Assembly: GCA_946965045.2 (NCBI GenBank)
Contig: OX337235.1
Location: 868,001-932,000 of the forward strand
Length of the DNA stretch: 64,000 nucleotides
Direction of reading: 5' to 3'
Origin: Epithemia pelagica
Lineage: Eukaryota > Bacillariophyta > Bacillariophyceae > Surirellales > Surirellaceae
The first letter of the stretch is position 1; every line of letters begins with the position of its first letter. The position numbers and the translations under genes are program-made. The notes below the pieces were generated by a model that was given only the letters and a program-made list of their open reading frames with translations, was not told where the DNA came from and did not search any database. Below are positions 43,445-54,994 of this stretch, piece after piece.

Positions 43445-44224
43445 CGACACACCACAAGAACCTGGTCTCTCTCTCTCTCTCTTGGAGCAACGGACTGTGC
43501 ACACCATCCGACGGACGGTTGGTTCCTCCACACACACACACTTTTGCGTGCGTGCCGTGTAGAATATAGTACCGAGCAGCAACCACCACTGACACACACG
43601 CCAGAGCGAACATGGAGAAAGAACACATCATGAAGGAACGCCCCAAACTCTCTCTCTCTCTCTCAAAGAGAGTGAATCGACTCTTAGGATAAAACATGCT
43701 ACTGACTAGGAATGTATATTGAAGATGCCGCAATGTTGGTTTCTCTCTCTCGATCTCAAATCGACAAGAAGAGAGAGAATTGCCGAGAGCGATTCATACA
43801 CTAGACGCATGCTCTATAGTATCATTGGATGCAATGATAGCGACATGAAGAACGTCGTGATAGTAGATTTCAAGGTGTTATGGTCGTGATGATCGCGACT
43901 TTCTGTATGTAGACGCGTTTGGGTCGCTTTTCAAGCCGTTTGGTTGGTCGTCGTCGATCCCAGTGTCGTCGATGGAAGAAAGGACAGCAACACGCAACAG
44001 ACTGGAGAGGGAAGAAAGAATTGCACCAGATTGCATGGCAACCGAGCGAGAGAGAAAAAAAGAGGAGCACCAGATACGACGACAAGAGAGCTCCTATTCT
44101 CGGAATAGGACATGACCCCTCCGACGAACAACAACAAGCTTCTTCTTGTGGGACTCCTCGACGGTGTCGACGACGCGACCAGAACAACGAAAACGAAGAG
44201 GCAGTTTCTTGCCAACACGACGAC
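43445..44224. other. Intergenic with CT tracts
   Basis: Several (CT)n runs near 43465-43484, 43652-43665 and 43740. An in-frame non-ATG extension of the DNMT2 ORF runs back to 43919 but is basic and lacks an ATG. No gene is seen. Confidence 0.45.
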
Positions 44225-45157
44225 ATGACTGGCACAACAAGCATTTCGTCCCGAACCACCAAGATTCCCAAACTCGACAGCGACAACAACAACAACAACA
44301 ACCCGAATGGATCCAACCACAACGACCCTCACGAAGATAACAAGACTGTGAAACACAACAACAACGACGAGCCTCCTTCCCAAACAGCAAGTTCCCTATC
44401 GCTGGATCCATCTCCGACAACAAGTACAACAACAACAGCAGAACAACAGCAAGAACAACCGCAACGACCAACCGAATTGCATGTTTTGGAATTCTTTTCG
44501 GGCATTGGAGGAATGCGATGTGCCTTGGAACAAGCCTTGACTCAAATGTCCTTGTCCTCCCATCCATCTTCTTCGTCGTCGTCGCCGTCCCAATCGACAC
44601 TACTTTCCTTGGCTTCGTGTCATGCCTATGACATTTCCTTGCATGCCAATCAGGTGTATCGGCAAAATTTTGACAGTGTCACATGCCACACCAAGAAACA
44701 CCACTCCAAGAAAAAATCCTCCTCGTCCTCCTCGTCCAACTTGTTTACGGTATCGACCAAATTGGTGGAACAATTGTCCGTTTCCGACCTTGCCGCTTGC
44801 CATGGTACAATGTGGACCCTGTCTCCTCCCTGTCAACCCTTTACCAATACACGATTTGCCAAACAGGCCGATGTCGACGACAAACGCAACAAGGGCTTGT
44901 GGCACTTGTTTGGTCACGTGTTGCCCCACTTGCCACCACAACACAAACCGTATTGGATTGTGTTGGAAAATGTCCAAGGCTTTGCCACCAGTCGCATGCG
45001 GCACCTCGTCTTGGACCGTTTGGCACACTGCCAATGTTATAGTTGGACCGAAGTCTTGCTGTCCCCCCACAAACATTGTGGCATTCCCAATCATCGGACA
45101 CGTTACTATCTCGTGGTGGAAGCCTCGGATCGATTTTTTGATCGAGCCGCCGCCTCG

Positions 45158-45191
<34 letters not shown>

Positions 45192-46210
45192 AACCATCCA
45201 TACCACCAACCACATTCATATCACCACCACCACTTGGACCCGCAGTGCCGGAACCAAACCACGAGAACCATGGCAACGACAAGGACGACGACCACAACAA
45301 CAAGGACTGGACCGCCACCACCACCACTCTGCACACGAGTCTTCCACCTGGTCCCTGGAACTCGCACCGCCACGAGTCCCACGGTCGTCGTCGTTGCATT
45401 GGCGAGTATTTGGATGACGTTGTGGATTGGACCGTCTTTGGCTTGTCCCACAACGTGTTGCAGCAAGACTGGGTGACACATGGCCATGGATTGCCCGTCG
45501 TGACACCCACCGATACCCAGTCGCATTGTTTTACCGCCTTTTATAGCCGACACATTCATGCCAGTACCGGAAGTGTCGTGTGGATCGGTCCCAACCACCA
45601 CAATCACCACAATACCAAGGCCGCGCCCGAGGAACACGCTCCAACCACCACAACAACGACACGCCACGCCGACCAAACCCACCACCACCAACAACAACAA
45701 CAACCACAAGGTTCCACCGACACCAATCACCACGACAATCCTCTCTGGACGAAGAAGAAGAATACCGAGCAGGACGATGATTCCCAGTCCCCCGACCGGC
45801 AACACACACCAGCTAGTACCACAACAACAACAACAACCACCACTCGATTATTGGATCGGTCCAACATGGGACACTACGAGGGACAAATTCGAAAATTTAC
45901 ACCCACTGAACTCTTGAGACTGTTTGGATTTCCATCCACGTGGTTGGATGATGATGATGATAAGGATCCAGAACTACTAAACACGACAGTGGACAAGGAC
46001 GGTACTACCCAACCAGATGCACCCAACAACAACAACAACAAGACCACAAAAGGCGCTCCTACTACTACATCCTTACGGTTGCAAACCAAATACAAGTTGA
46101 TTGGCAATTCCATTAATGTCACAGTCGTGTCCATGTTGTTTCACTTTCTCTTGTCACCCGAGGCGGCGGCACCAACAACAACAACAACATCCGTGTGTAC
46201 CACCAAGTAA
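44225..46210 (+). CDS. TRDMT1: DNMT2/TRDMT1-type cytosine-5 methyltransferase
   Basis: 661 aa from ATG 44225. SAM-binding motif I 'LEFFSGIGGMRCALEQAL' is at about residue 88; motif IV 'SPPCQPFTNT', with the catalytic Cys, at about 200; motif VI 'VLENVQGF' at about 247; motif VIII 'HRTRYYL'. The DNMT2-diagnostic 'CFT' follows in 'SHCFTAFY' (about 434), with 'FTPTELLRLFGFP' and 'LIGNSINVTVVS' as motifs IX-X at the C-terminus. DNMT2 enzymes methylate C38 of tRNA-Asp and some others. Low-complexity inserts (Asn/His/Thr/Gln) between motifs enlarge it well beyond the usual 330-400 aa. Its last 70 codons and 3' flank are duplicated at 48489-48810. Confidence 0.92.
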
Positions 46211-46350
46211 TAGGTGCGGAGGCTTGCGTGCCAACAGGACCAACCCAAGAGACTTGTGGTGTGTAGCCCTTGTACGGCACGGCGCCTACTACAGAAGGAG
46301 CTACAATACCGGACAGCCCGCCCGATTCCTCGACCCAACCGTCTTGCTTC
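46001..46350 (+). repeat. DNMT2 3'-end duplication, original copy
   Basis: Covers the last 70 codons of DNMT2 plus about 140 nt of 3' flank. It is similar throughout to 48489-48810, with a 67-nt block (46092-46158) that is identical to 48575-48641. Confidence 0.85.
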
Positions 46351-46483
46351 CCATACCTCTTGGGTGCCCAATCTTTTGGCGATGTCTAGTGATGAAGCGG
46401 AATCCAATGGTTATTCCGCTGCAATCTCATGATTGAGATTTCCGTTCCAAGCAATTGCGAAATCATATATTCATGTCGAAACG

Positions 46484-48274
46484 TTAGACACCCAATACAC
46501 TTGTGATCGCCCGATGCCAGTCCTTGTCCTCGGGGAATGCCACAAAGATCCGTGTATTTGCCCACATTGTGCCAACTTCAGGGCCTGTCATGAGTTCATT
46601 CTTGTTGCTGTCCAAAATGGGTTTGCTTGGGTCTTCACCCTTTGCAAGATAGTTGTTTCTGGGGCGGCCTGCATACGTATCTGTATAGTTAGGATTCACA
46701 AAGCAAATGTTGAGAGTCTGTGTAATTAAGAGACCCAACATGTCCCGAAATAATCGCAAAGTGCCAAGCTTGAACGCAGGATCCCTCTGCCACGTGGTCT
46801 GAAACGCAAAGTGAACACCTTGAATTACCAAGACACAGTCCGCAAGAGGATAGCTTTTGTCGATCGGATAGTTGACCAGGGCAGGGTTAAACATGTCGTC
46901 GCGAGTGACTTTTCGCTTCGAATGTCCTGCTAGGCCCTTTAAGCTCGTATCAGGCTCGCCTGGAACTCCTTGGTACTGCCATCTCACCTTCCTTGGCCCG
47001 GCTGACAGCATGTGAACAACAGATGCTTCGAGGTCCAATCCCGAAGGATCTCCGGATTTGTTGTTTAGGACCTTTGGCAACATTCGGAGATGGTCCAAGG
47101 GAGATGCGAGGGTCATCTTTTCTGTCACTCTCTGCCGCACATGGTGGCTCGTCAAGGTAAGACTCGGTGCCTTGAAAGGCGCATCTCCATCCGTCGGAAT
47201 ATCAGTGTAACAACAGACGAAACCACTTATATTATCTTGTCTTGCATCCTGATGGTCGTCAATCTGAGCTGCAATGGAACGCAGAGTCTCCGCAGTGACA
47301 TGATTGCACTTGGCGTCCACCTCTTTCTGTTTGATTTCACGGTCCTTGTCCGTTTGAAACAACAAGGACCATTGGAAAATCCCTCCGAAAACCTCAAAAT
47401 TTCGTTCCAGAACTCCCAAATCCAACTTCTCTTCCTCCGCAATGTACTCCATTTCGTTGTATTCCCCAACAGGCATGTACAACTCATGTGGATGTGATTT
47501 CCGGTATTCGTGGATTCGGTCCTTGCGCGGTGACAGCGTGGACAAACTTGGGGCCTCTACAAACAGCGGTGGTTGGTGGACCATCGCAGCCGGCTCATAC
47601 AAGTAAAGAATGTTGCCATGGCCACTCAAGAGCATTTCGACATACGCCTTCGTACCCTTCAAAGCAAAACCCTCACACGTATCCAAGTCCAGGAGGGAGA
47701 AGTTCTCCCCAACCATGCGGATCACAAATCGGAAGATCCGCTTCTTTGTTTCCGACAAGAGGCGACGCACAAGATATACTTGAAACCAGGACTTTCCAGT
47801 ACCAGCGTTACCCGACAGAATAATCTTGGTCCTCTTGGTATTTTGTTCGTCTTGCCATATTTGAATCATCTCATCGTACAAGCGGCTGTAGAAGCCACGC
47901 TCAAAGTAAATGTTCGAAGTTCTCTTGATGAGGTTGAAAACCTTTGGTCTTGGATAGTTCTCCAGTGAGAAGAGAGTGATCCCACAGGTCGCTGGTTGCT
48001 GCTTGGGGACCAGTGTCTTCCAGAACCGCAATTCCTCAGACAGAGGCTCTGATTTATCTACCTCGAGCCTATCCAACGCCTCGGCCACATCCCCGGGGTA
48101 CTGGCAATTGGATCGCAATGCATCTCGCACCGACTTTTGGCTTGGGACATGTACATCCATGGCAGCAGCATGACCGACATGGTGGACGAGGGGCTTGTGC
48201 TTGTGCTGTTTAGATTTTCGAGTGACGAGGGCATATGTTCGAGGAATACTCCAAATGAGACGAACTACCTGCAT
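46484..48274 (-). CDS. P-loop NTPase with C-terminal nuclease-like domain, resembling Crinkler-RHS effectors
   Basis: A single-exon 596-aa protein. Residues 120-165 read 'YFERGFYSRLYDEMIQIWQ' followed by a Walker A P-loop GNAGTGKS (155-162). A hydrophobic strand ending in acid ('ILYLYEP', about 222) is a candidate Walker B. The C-terminal domain from about 473 has 'YPLADCVLV(I)QGVHFAFQTTW', the D...(E/Q)xxxxFQxT pattern of the restriction-endonuclease fold in retrotransposon-hot-spot and Crinkler-RHS proteins; the usual Glu appears as Gln. In those families the ATPase and nuclease domains form genome-associated or effector proteins. Assignment is by motif and architecture only. The gene is flanked on both sides by DNMT2 3'-end copies, which suggests recent arrival. 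There is no signal peptide. Confidence 0.6.
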   Translation of the reverse strand: MQVVRLIWSIPRTYALVTRKSKQHKHKPLVHHVGHAAAMDVHVPSQKSVRDALRSNCQYPGDVAEALDRLEVDKSEPLSEELRFWKTLVPKQQPATCGITLFSLENYPRPKVFNLIKRTSNIYFERGFYSRLYDEMIQIWQDEQNTKRTKIILSGNAGTGKSWFQVYLVRRLLSETKKRIFRFVIRMVGENFSLLDLDTCEGFALKGTKAYVEMLLSGHGNILYLYEPAAMVHQPPLFVEAPSLSTLSPRKDRIHEYRKSHPHELYMPVGEYNEMEYIAEEEKLDLGVLERNFEVFGGIFQWSLLFQTDKDREIKQKEVDAKCNHVTAETLRSIAAQIDDHQDARQDNISGFVCCYTDIPTDGDAPFKAPSLTLTSHHVRQRVTEKMTLASPLDHLRMLPKVLNNKSGDPSGLDLEASVVHMLSAGPRKVRWQYQGVPGEPDTSLKGLAGHSKRKVTRDDMFNPALVNYPIDKSYPLADCVLVIQGVHFAFQTTWQRDPAFKLGTLRLFRDMLGLLITQTLNICFVNPNYTDTYAGRPRNNYLAKGEDPSKPILDSNKNELMTGPEVGTMWANTRIFVAFPEDKDWHRAITSVLGV

Positions 48275-48892
48275 ACTCTTGTAGCTATTGGAAAATAGGT
48301 AAGCTAGCCTGATAAGTCACAGTGTTAGTCACAGGGATGTTTTAGCATTCTGAACATGAACGTCGATATTGGAAAAGGTCACGGGGAAAAATGTATCAAG
48401 TGGGAGTTAGAACGCAAATTAATACCAACCCGATACGGATGGTTCCCGGTCCAGCATCGATTCGAAGCTCGTGAGTGAAAAAAGAACTGGTACCTAACCA
48501 GATGCACCCAACAACAAGAAAGAAGAAAGGCATTACTACAACAACTACTACATCCTTGCAGTTGCAATCCAAAGACAAGTTGATTGGCAATTCCATTAAT
48601 GTCACAGTCGTGTCCATGTTGTTTCACTTTCTCTTGTCACCAAAGGCGGCGGCAACAACATCCATGTCCATCCAGCAACTACTTGCCAGCAGGACGAATA
48701 ACCCAAGAGACTTGTGTGTAGTGATTGTACAGCATGGCTCTTTCTTTCCCGATACAAAACGGAGCCACAATAGCGGACAGACCGATTCCTCGACCCTTCC
48801 GTCTTGCTTCTCGCGGAAACTATATGCTGGACCAACCGTTGGTCCATCCACAAAGCAAACAAGGTCGCGTGGCTTCTCCACCCTATGGCCGT
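48275..48892. other. Intergenic with duplicated DNMT2 tail
   Basis: Upstream region of the P-loop gene (-) and 3' flank of RPA2 (-). It contains the DNMT2-derived duplicate at 48489-48810. Confidence 0.6.
48489..48810 (+). pseudogene. Duplicated 3' fragment of DNMT2
   Basis: Matches 46001-46350 in the same orientation. It still reads 'KDKLIGNSINVTVVSMLFHFLL' without a stop, but nothing upstream encodes a catalytic domain. The 3' flank similarity (AACCCAAGAGACTTGTG... CGATTCCTCGACCC... GTCTTGCTTC) shows that genomic DNA rather than a processed mRNA was copied. Confidence 0.85.
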
Positions 48893-51800
48893 TTACTTGA
48901 TTTCGAGTTTCATGGCCAAATTCATGGCGGCCAGTTCGTTAACCAAGTAACGGTACACATAGGGCATGATGATTGGCTCAATGGCTTCGTCATTGCCCGT
49001 GCCAGTCACCGCCTCGGTGGCTTGCCGACAGGCCGGATCTCGACAAATCAAGCGCAATCGTGGCTTGGACATGGCCTCGGTCACACTTTGACCCGTGGTT
49101 TGAATTTGACACCGTTCCGTCGTGGGCAACAACAAGTCACCACACCGAGAACACACATGGGCCACATGCTTGTCGCTGCAATTCATTAACCGATCCATCA
49201 ATAGGTAGGCCGCACCGTGACTCAACAGACTATCTCGTTCCATTTCTCCCAATCGGATACCACCGCCCTTTTTCCGACCCTTGATGGGTTGTCGAGTCAA
49301 TTGATTGGTTGGACCCGTCGCACGAACCTGATACTTGTCCGACACCATATGACGAAGACGTTGATAGTATACGACCCCAATGTACAAATCGGCATGCATG
49401 ACACACCCCGACACTCCACTGTACAAGGGCTCACTTCCATAGTAATTGTACCCCGCCGCCTGCAATTGTTCTCCAAAGTAATCAATCGATACCTTGTCAC
49501 TCGCCGTTTCGTGAAAGGAAAAGGGCGTACCGTTCTGGAAAAACCCATGCAAAGCACCCGCCTTGGCTGCCATGCTTTCCACCAGCATACCAATCGTCAT
49601 TCGACTGGGAAAGCCTATACATCATTCGGCAATCACCGTGTGTACACAAAGATACAAGGGTTGAGAACTAGAACGAAATAGAGTGTTGCATTGGATCAAC
49701 CAAGCGGTGCATATGTTCATTGGTCACGTACCGTGGGGGTTGAACAAAATGTCGGGAATCATGCCCGATTCGGTAAAGGGCATATCCTCCTGAGGCCACA
49801 GAATACTTAGCACACCCTTTTGTCCATGCCGGCTGGAAAATTTGTCACCAATAATGGGATTGCGAGGATATCTCAAGGTCAACGAAACCTTGTCTGCATC
49901 TTCTTGCGTGTTTTCACTTCCCAGTTTGCGTACACATTGTACATAGGCCACTTCCTTATCCTTGTGTTTGCCAATGGTTTTGGTTTCATTCGTCATGGGA
50001 TCCACGACGGCGTACAATGGATCGCCCTCAGTCACATATCCACCCACGGGTCGTAATCCATCTTCATCCAAATCATCGGCCAAGGAGCGCATTTTACTCT
50101 TGCCTCGATTGGAAAAGACCAGTCGTGCATCGGGGCCCATTCCACAATGTTTGGCCACATCTTTTAAATCCACATCGACAGTCTTGTACACGGCGGCATG
50201 ACCAAAGCCCCGTTCCACCGAGGACTTGTTGAGAATCATGGCATCCTCCATATCAAAGCCTGTATAACTCATGACGGCAATCACGGCATTGGTCCCATTG
50301 GGATATTCATCCATTTTGTATTGACCGTGAATGCTCGTTTGTACCACGGGTGCCTGGGGTGTCATGAGACGATACAATTTGTTGTCGGCTCGGTAGGGCA
50401 GGGAATGAGCCGGTGTTCCCATGGTCTGTTTGCCCATTTGACATTGGTACATGTTTCGTGGCGATTGATTTTGATCCGAAAAGGGTGTCAGGTTCGCAAT
50501 CAAACTCAACATGTTGGTTGGATCCAATTCTTGATGGGTCGTAATGCCTTCTCGAATATCTTCTTCCAAACAGGCAATGTCCATAAAGCCCTGTTCCAAC
50601 GGACCAATGTACTCGACTTTTCCGGATGCACGGTGCAAGACGGGTCGAATCAACCTCGCCGAACTGGTAAAGATAAACAAGCCCGGATAGGGTGCACCCT
50701 TGTTGCCCGGTGGAATCAGTGCCACTTCGGTAGTGGCTGGAATGCGACGACGAGGAGGAGAAGGACGACGACTGATATCTGGTGGCTGCTGTTGTTGTTG
50801 TTGTTGTTGTTGTTGTACCTTCAAGTCTCGTAACATGGCCATGATGCGTTTGCAATCCAAAGGACTGGCTCCTCCCACGACACGTCCATCGACACAGACC
50901 GACAAGTGCGTGTGAGGGGAAATGGTCCGTCCTCCCAGCACCGAAGCCGCACCCGTCGGTACAACACCCAATTCGTACAAGACTTGTTCGACTCGGACGC
51001 TGCCACGATTGTTGTCAAAGGTGTCGTCATTGTCATTGTCATGATTGTGGTTCGTTGGTGGGTCGTCCCCCATTACAGTCGCTGGATAGGACAAGACGGA
51101 ACTTTTCAATGCCAAATGACTGAGCAATCCACACGGTCCTCCATCGGGTGTATGGACGGGACACAAAAATCCCCATTGATCGGGCAAGAGTTTCCGGACG
51201 GCGGTCGTTTTCATTTCCATAAAGAATTGACCGCGATGGACGGATCGGAAATGAGAACAATACCGCAAAAAGTTGAGTCGTTCCGCGACAATGGTATATC
51301 CCGACACTTGCATCAAATCCAAACCCGTCGTCGAAACGATATTGCCCGTGGACAAGAAATGGGCCACCTTTTTGCCAATTCCACCCGACGATTTGTTGGA
51401 ATAGCGATCGACCAGTTTGCCAAAATACTCGGAGGTTTGCACTTTGCGACTGGCCATTTCAAAGTCTTTGCGAAGTTCCATGAGAATGCCCACTCGAACA
51501 TTTTCCAACATTTCTTCAAACTTTTCCTTGACAAAGGTGGAAAGCAAATGTCCGGGTAGCAAAATTTCTTGATTTTGCAAGGAATCGGCATTGTCCACTC
51601 CACAATCACCGGCCGCAAAGGCATAGAGTTTTCGAATCATGTGCAGTAGACATTCCAACTTGTCTCGATAATCTTGCACATGGATCATAATGTATCGACG
51701 AATCAGGTAATGGCCAATTTCCAAATCGGTCGTGGTTTCGGCCCGTTGACTCATGCGACGGAACCGAGCGCCCATATAGGCCAAACATTCCTCCGGAGAA

Positions 51801-53170
51801 TTCAAGTGCGTGTAACGGGCTCGCGCATCTTGCAACAACAACCCGGCACGGGCCACCAAAAAGGTATTCTTGTCATCGCCTTGGACAATCCGACGATACA
51901 ATTCTTGATCGGTAATGCCCATGCCATTGACAACCGGTGCCGATCCACCCGTGTTGGTGGTTGCCGTGCTACTACTCGAGGCAGCCGGAGTGCTGCCGCC
52001 TCCTCCACTACTAAGGGCTCGAACCAAGAGCACAACGGGAATCAAAAATTCTTGTTTGCGCGCGGTAAATCGCAGCGAGGCACCGCCCGTGGTCAAGTAA
52101 TGGACCGTATTGGTCATTGTGGATTGATCGCCCGTGTGTCGAGCACATTTCATGGCCACACCCAAATCGGTATAGGTCGGACCCCGATTCTTGTAATTGG
52201 ACCGTTGAATGGCCGTGGCATAATTCCGTCGCGGCACTTGCAACAATCGGACACAGCGTTCAATGCCATTGACGATAAAATAACCACCCATTTCATTTTG
52301 CTATACACCAAAACAAATATACACGGGGGAGAAGGTCGTACAACGACAACAACAACAACAACAAGCAAGCAAGCAAGACACCAAAAGACAAGAAAATAGA
52401 ACACATCCAATTGTGAGTGAAACCAGGAACGCAGACGGCATACGCTCCATACATACACACAAAACTACTAACTAACTAGTACTCACTTCTTCCTTGTACT
52501 GGACCAATTCGGTGGGTGTCGATTGATGCAAATGACAGGATTTGGACAAGACCATGATGGGCAAATCTCCAAATTCTCGAGGAATCCGCATCGTGGAACC
52601 CGGAAACTCGACCCCATTGCGGCGCTGGACCGTGGTGACACACACCATGCCACGCATGGTACCGGCATACATGAGACGACGTTCGCGACATTCGCGAGGC
52701 AACAAGCTGTTGGAATGACTATTCAAAGAGGAGGCTGTGGCGTTCTGATACATGGGTTTGGACACTCGAACGTTTTCCATCCAAAATCGAAGCACTGTTT
52801 GATCGGCCAATTTGGTCGTTGTCGTTGTGGTTCCTCCACTGGTCGTTGTGGTCGCTGGTTTGGCCAGGACCAATTCGGCTGGTTCCATATCTTGAATACC
52901 GGCCGACAATCCATGATCCAAAAAGTAATTAAACGATTCCACATGGGGTGCCGTCAATTGACGCAATTGTTCGACATCGGTCGTCTGGGGCAAATGGCCA
53001 CTGCGAAAGGACGGACAGGTTTCGACACCACGCTGTGGTTGTTGTTGTGGTCGTCGTCTTGAGGCGGCTTTGGGATCCTTCTTTTGTTGTTGTGGTTTGC
53101 GTTTGGAGGAGGACGATGAAGAACGAGTGACGCGACGAGTCGTCGTCGTCGTCGGAAGATTGTCAATCAT
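48893..53170 (-). CDS. RPA2: RNA polymerase I second-largest subunit (RPA135/RPA2)
   Basis: Three exons 53170-52487, 52300-49732, 49614-48893; introns of 186 and 117 nt; 1324 aa. Exon 1 ends '...QYKEE' and exon 2 begins QNEMGGYFIVNGIERC; exon 2 ends 'FNPHG' and exon 3 resumes FPSRMTIGMLVES, which is canonical. The lobe and fork regions, 'GDKFSSRHGQKGVLS' of the active centre and a C-terminal zinc-binding CSRC...CRDPAC are present. 'GGYFIVNGIERCVRLLQVPRRN' identifies Pol I rather than Pol II or III. It synthesises 35S pre-rRNA in the nucleolus. The N-terminus is basic and low complexity; a poly-Gln run is coded at about 50787-50815. Longer than yeast Rpa135 (1203 aa). Confidence 0.95.
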
Positions 53171-53527
53171 GGTGGATGATGGGGGTCAACACAGAACAGC
53201 GAAAATCTAAAAAATGGATGGAGGTCGGAACAACATCCGTGAATCGCGGAAAACTTTCATGACTCCATACGAGTCGCGGTTGATTCTTAGAACGGACGAT
53301 GGACAAACACGTAGTGTATGGTGACGCAAGACAATGGATACCATCGATCATTGCTTTTTGTCAACCCCGTCTTTTGTCTTGGTGATCACGAGAAGACCTC
53401 TATCCTCTATAGTTTGCAGATACCCAGGCTGTTTCTATAGATCTTCACTCGATTCATTGATTCGACGCAACGGCAGTGTTTGCGTTGTATTGTATTTGAT
53501 TGATTGGAGTGTGGTGGTGTTGTGTGC
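53171..53527. other. Divergent promoter region RPA2 / J-domain protein
   Basis: A 357-nt gap between two divergent genes. No specific element is identified. Confidence 0.45.
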
Positions 53528-54994
53528 ATGGCAAAGGACAACCACGACACTCAAGAAGCAGAAGCAAAAGATCCTCATCATTGTCACGACGACGAAGAAT
53601 CCCAATACTTGCTGGTAGAAGACCCCGTGAGCTTGGGAACCACCTCCCAGCAAGAACCAGCATCTCCCACCCGCGATCCAACAGCAGCAGTAGTAGAGTC
53701 ACACACCGCAGCTCGTACCGAACCACCCAGTATCAGTATGAGCACCCTTTCCGATACGAGCAGCAGCGCTCCCATTTCGCAACACGATGCCCTGATGGAA
53801 CTCTTGGCACCGGATGGATATTATCGGTATTTGGGCGTGGAAAAATTGCGGGTCGACACCACTACAAATAGCAACAATAGCAATCAGCAGGGTCCAACCT
53901 TTACCGTGGACGAAGATGCCGTAAAAAAATCCTATCGCAAATTGAGTCGACGACATCATCCCGACAAGGGTGGCGATCCCAATACCTTTCGATTGTTGAA
54001 TCGTGCCCAACGAGTCCTATTGCACCCCAAATTACGAGCCCAATACGACAATTTGGGCATTGATTTGGACGATGACGATGCCACGACCGACCATGACGAC
54101 AATACTGCCACGACCAATGCCGCCGACGATCCCCCCAAGGACGAAGGCAATGGCATTTCGCAAGGGATCATCTCCGAATTGGCCAGTTTGGCCTTGACGG
54201 GTATCTTTCAATTGACAATACGCACCGGTACGTGGGTGTTTTGTCAAGGTTTGTGAAGCAAACATTGACCTTTCTCTCTCACACGCACGTCTTCTTTTTT
54301 GGCTTGTTCGTCGTCTGTCGTTGGTTTCTGTTTTCTGCCGTGTATCTGATTGTTTTTCACAGCCCTCATGGGCGTCGCGGCCGTTCTCATTGTTCGATAT
54401 CGTTGGACCTTGTTTCCTGCTCTCTTGTTTTTGCTCTATGTCATTGTTCAAATTATTGGAAAGGCATCGATACGAGGAGGGTCCGTCTATGACAGTGGAA
54501 CCACCAGTTGGACCGATGCCTTGTCTCCGGCACTCATCATGGTCGGATTGGTCTGCATGTATCTCGGACGGACCAGCAGCACTCCGGTCCCAAACAACGA
54601 CGAGGATCCCACAACACCACAATCCACAACAACAACACAGGAATGGACGTGGTTGTTTTGGTTGGGCGAAACCATGGTCTTGGCCTTGTTTTCCTACAAT
54701 AGTTTACCCACCATTTCCTGGAATGCCCTGTCATGGACCATTTTGGCCGGCGTGGCCGCGATCCTAGCACTTTGGTTTCGAGGCAAATTTTTCAATTACC
54801 TGACGGTCGTGGTCTTGGAACTCGTCCTGGCCCTGTTGGTGGCCATGGCCTTTCCCATTATCGAATTACTCTTGGAAACCATTTTGAATGAAAAGTTGCG
54901 CAAGGTGGGAGAAAAAATTCGCTCTCATCATTTGCAATTGGAAGAATACTATGCCCAGAAATATAACAATGGTGGGAGACCCAAGAATTCCTAA
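53528..54994 (+). CDS. J-domain (DnaJ-like) membrane protein
   Basis: Two exons, 53528-54227 and 54363-54994, with a 135-nt GTACGT...CAG intron; 443 aa. The J domain at about residues 90-170 has the HPD tripeptide (144-146) in 'RRHHPDKGG' and 'LLNRAQRVLLHPKLRAQYD'. After an acidic linker, about six hydrophobic segments follow (from 'LASLALTGIFQLTIRTALMG' to 'FPIIELLLETIL'), and the C-terminus is a charged helix. The HPD loop stimulates Hsp70 ATPase, so the protein probably recruits Hsp70 to a membrane; which one is unclear. A non-ATG upstream extension was rejected in favour of ATG 53528. A loop in the J domain carries an Asn/Thr-rich insert. Confidence 0.8.

Noticed and set aside
43919-44224. 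102-residue N-terminal extension of DNMT2
   Set aside because: It starts at TTG; basic, Cys/Arg-rich translation without family similarity. The first ATG is 44225.
44622-45476. 284-aa plus-strand ORF in another frame of DNMT2
   Set aside because: Pro/Thr/Asn-rich frame shadow of the methyltransferase.
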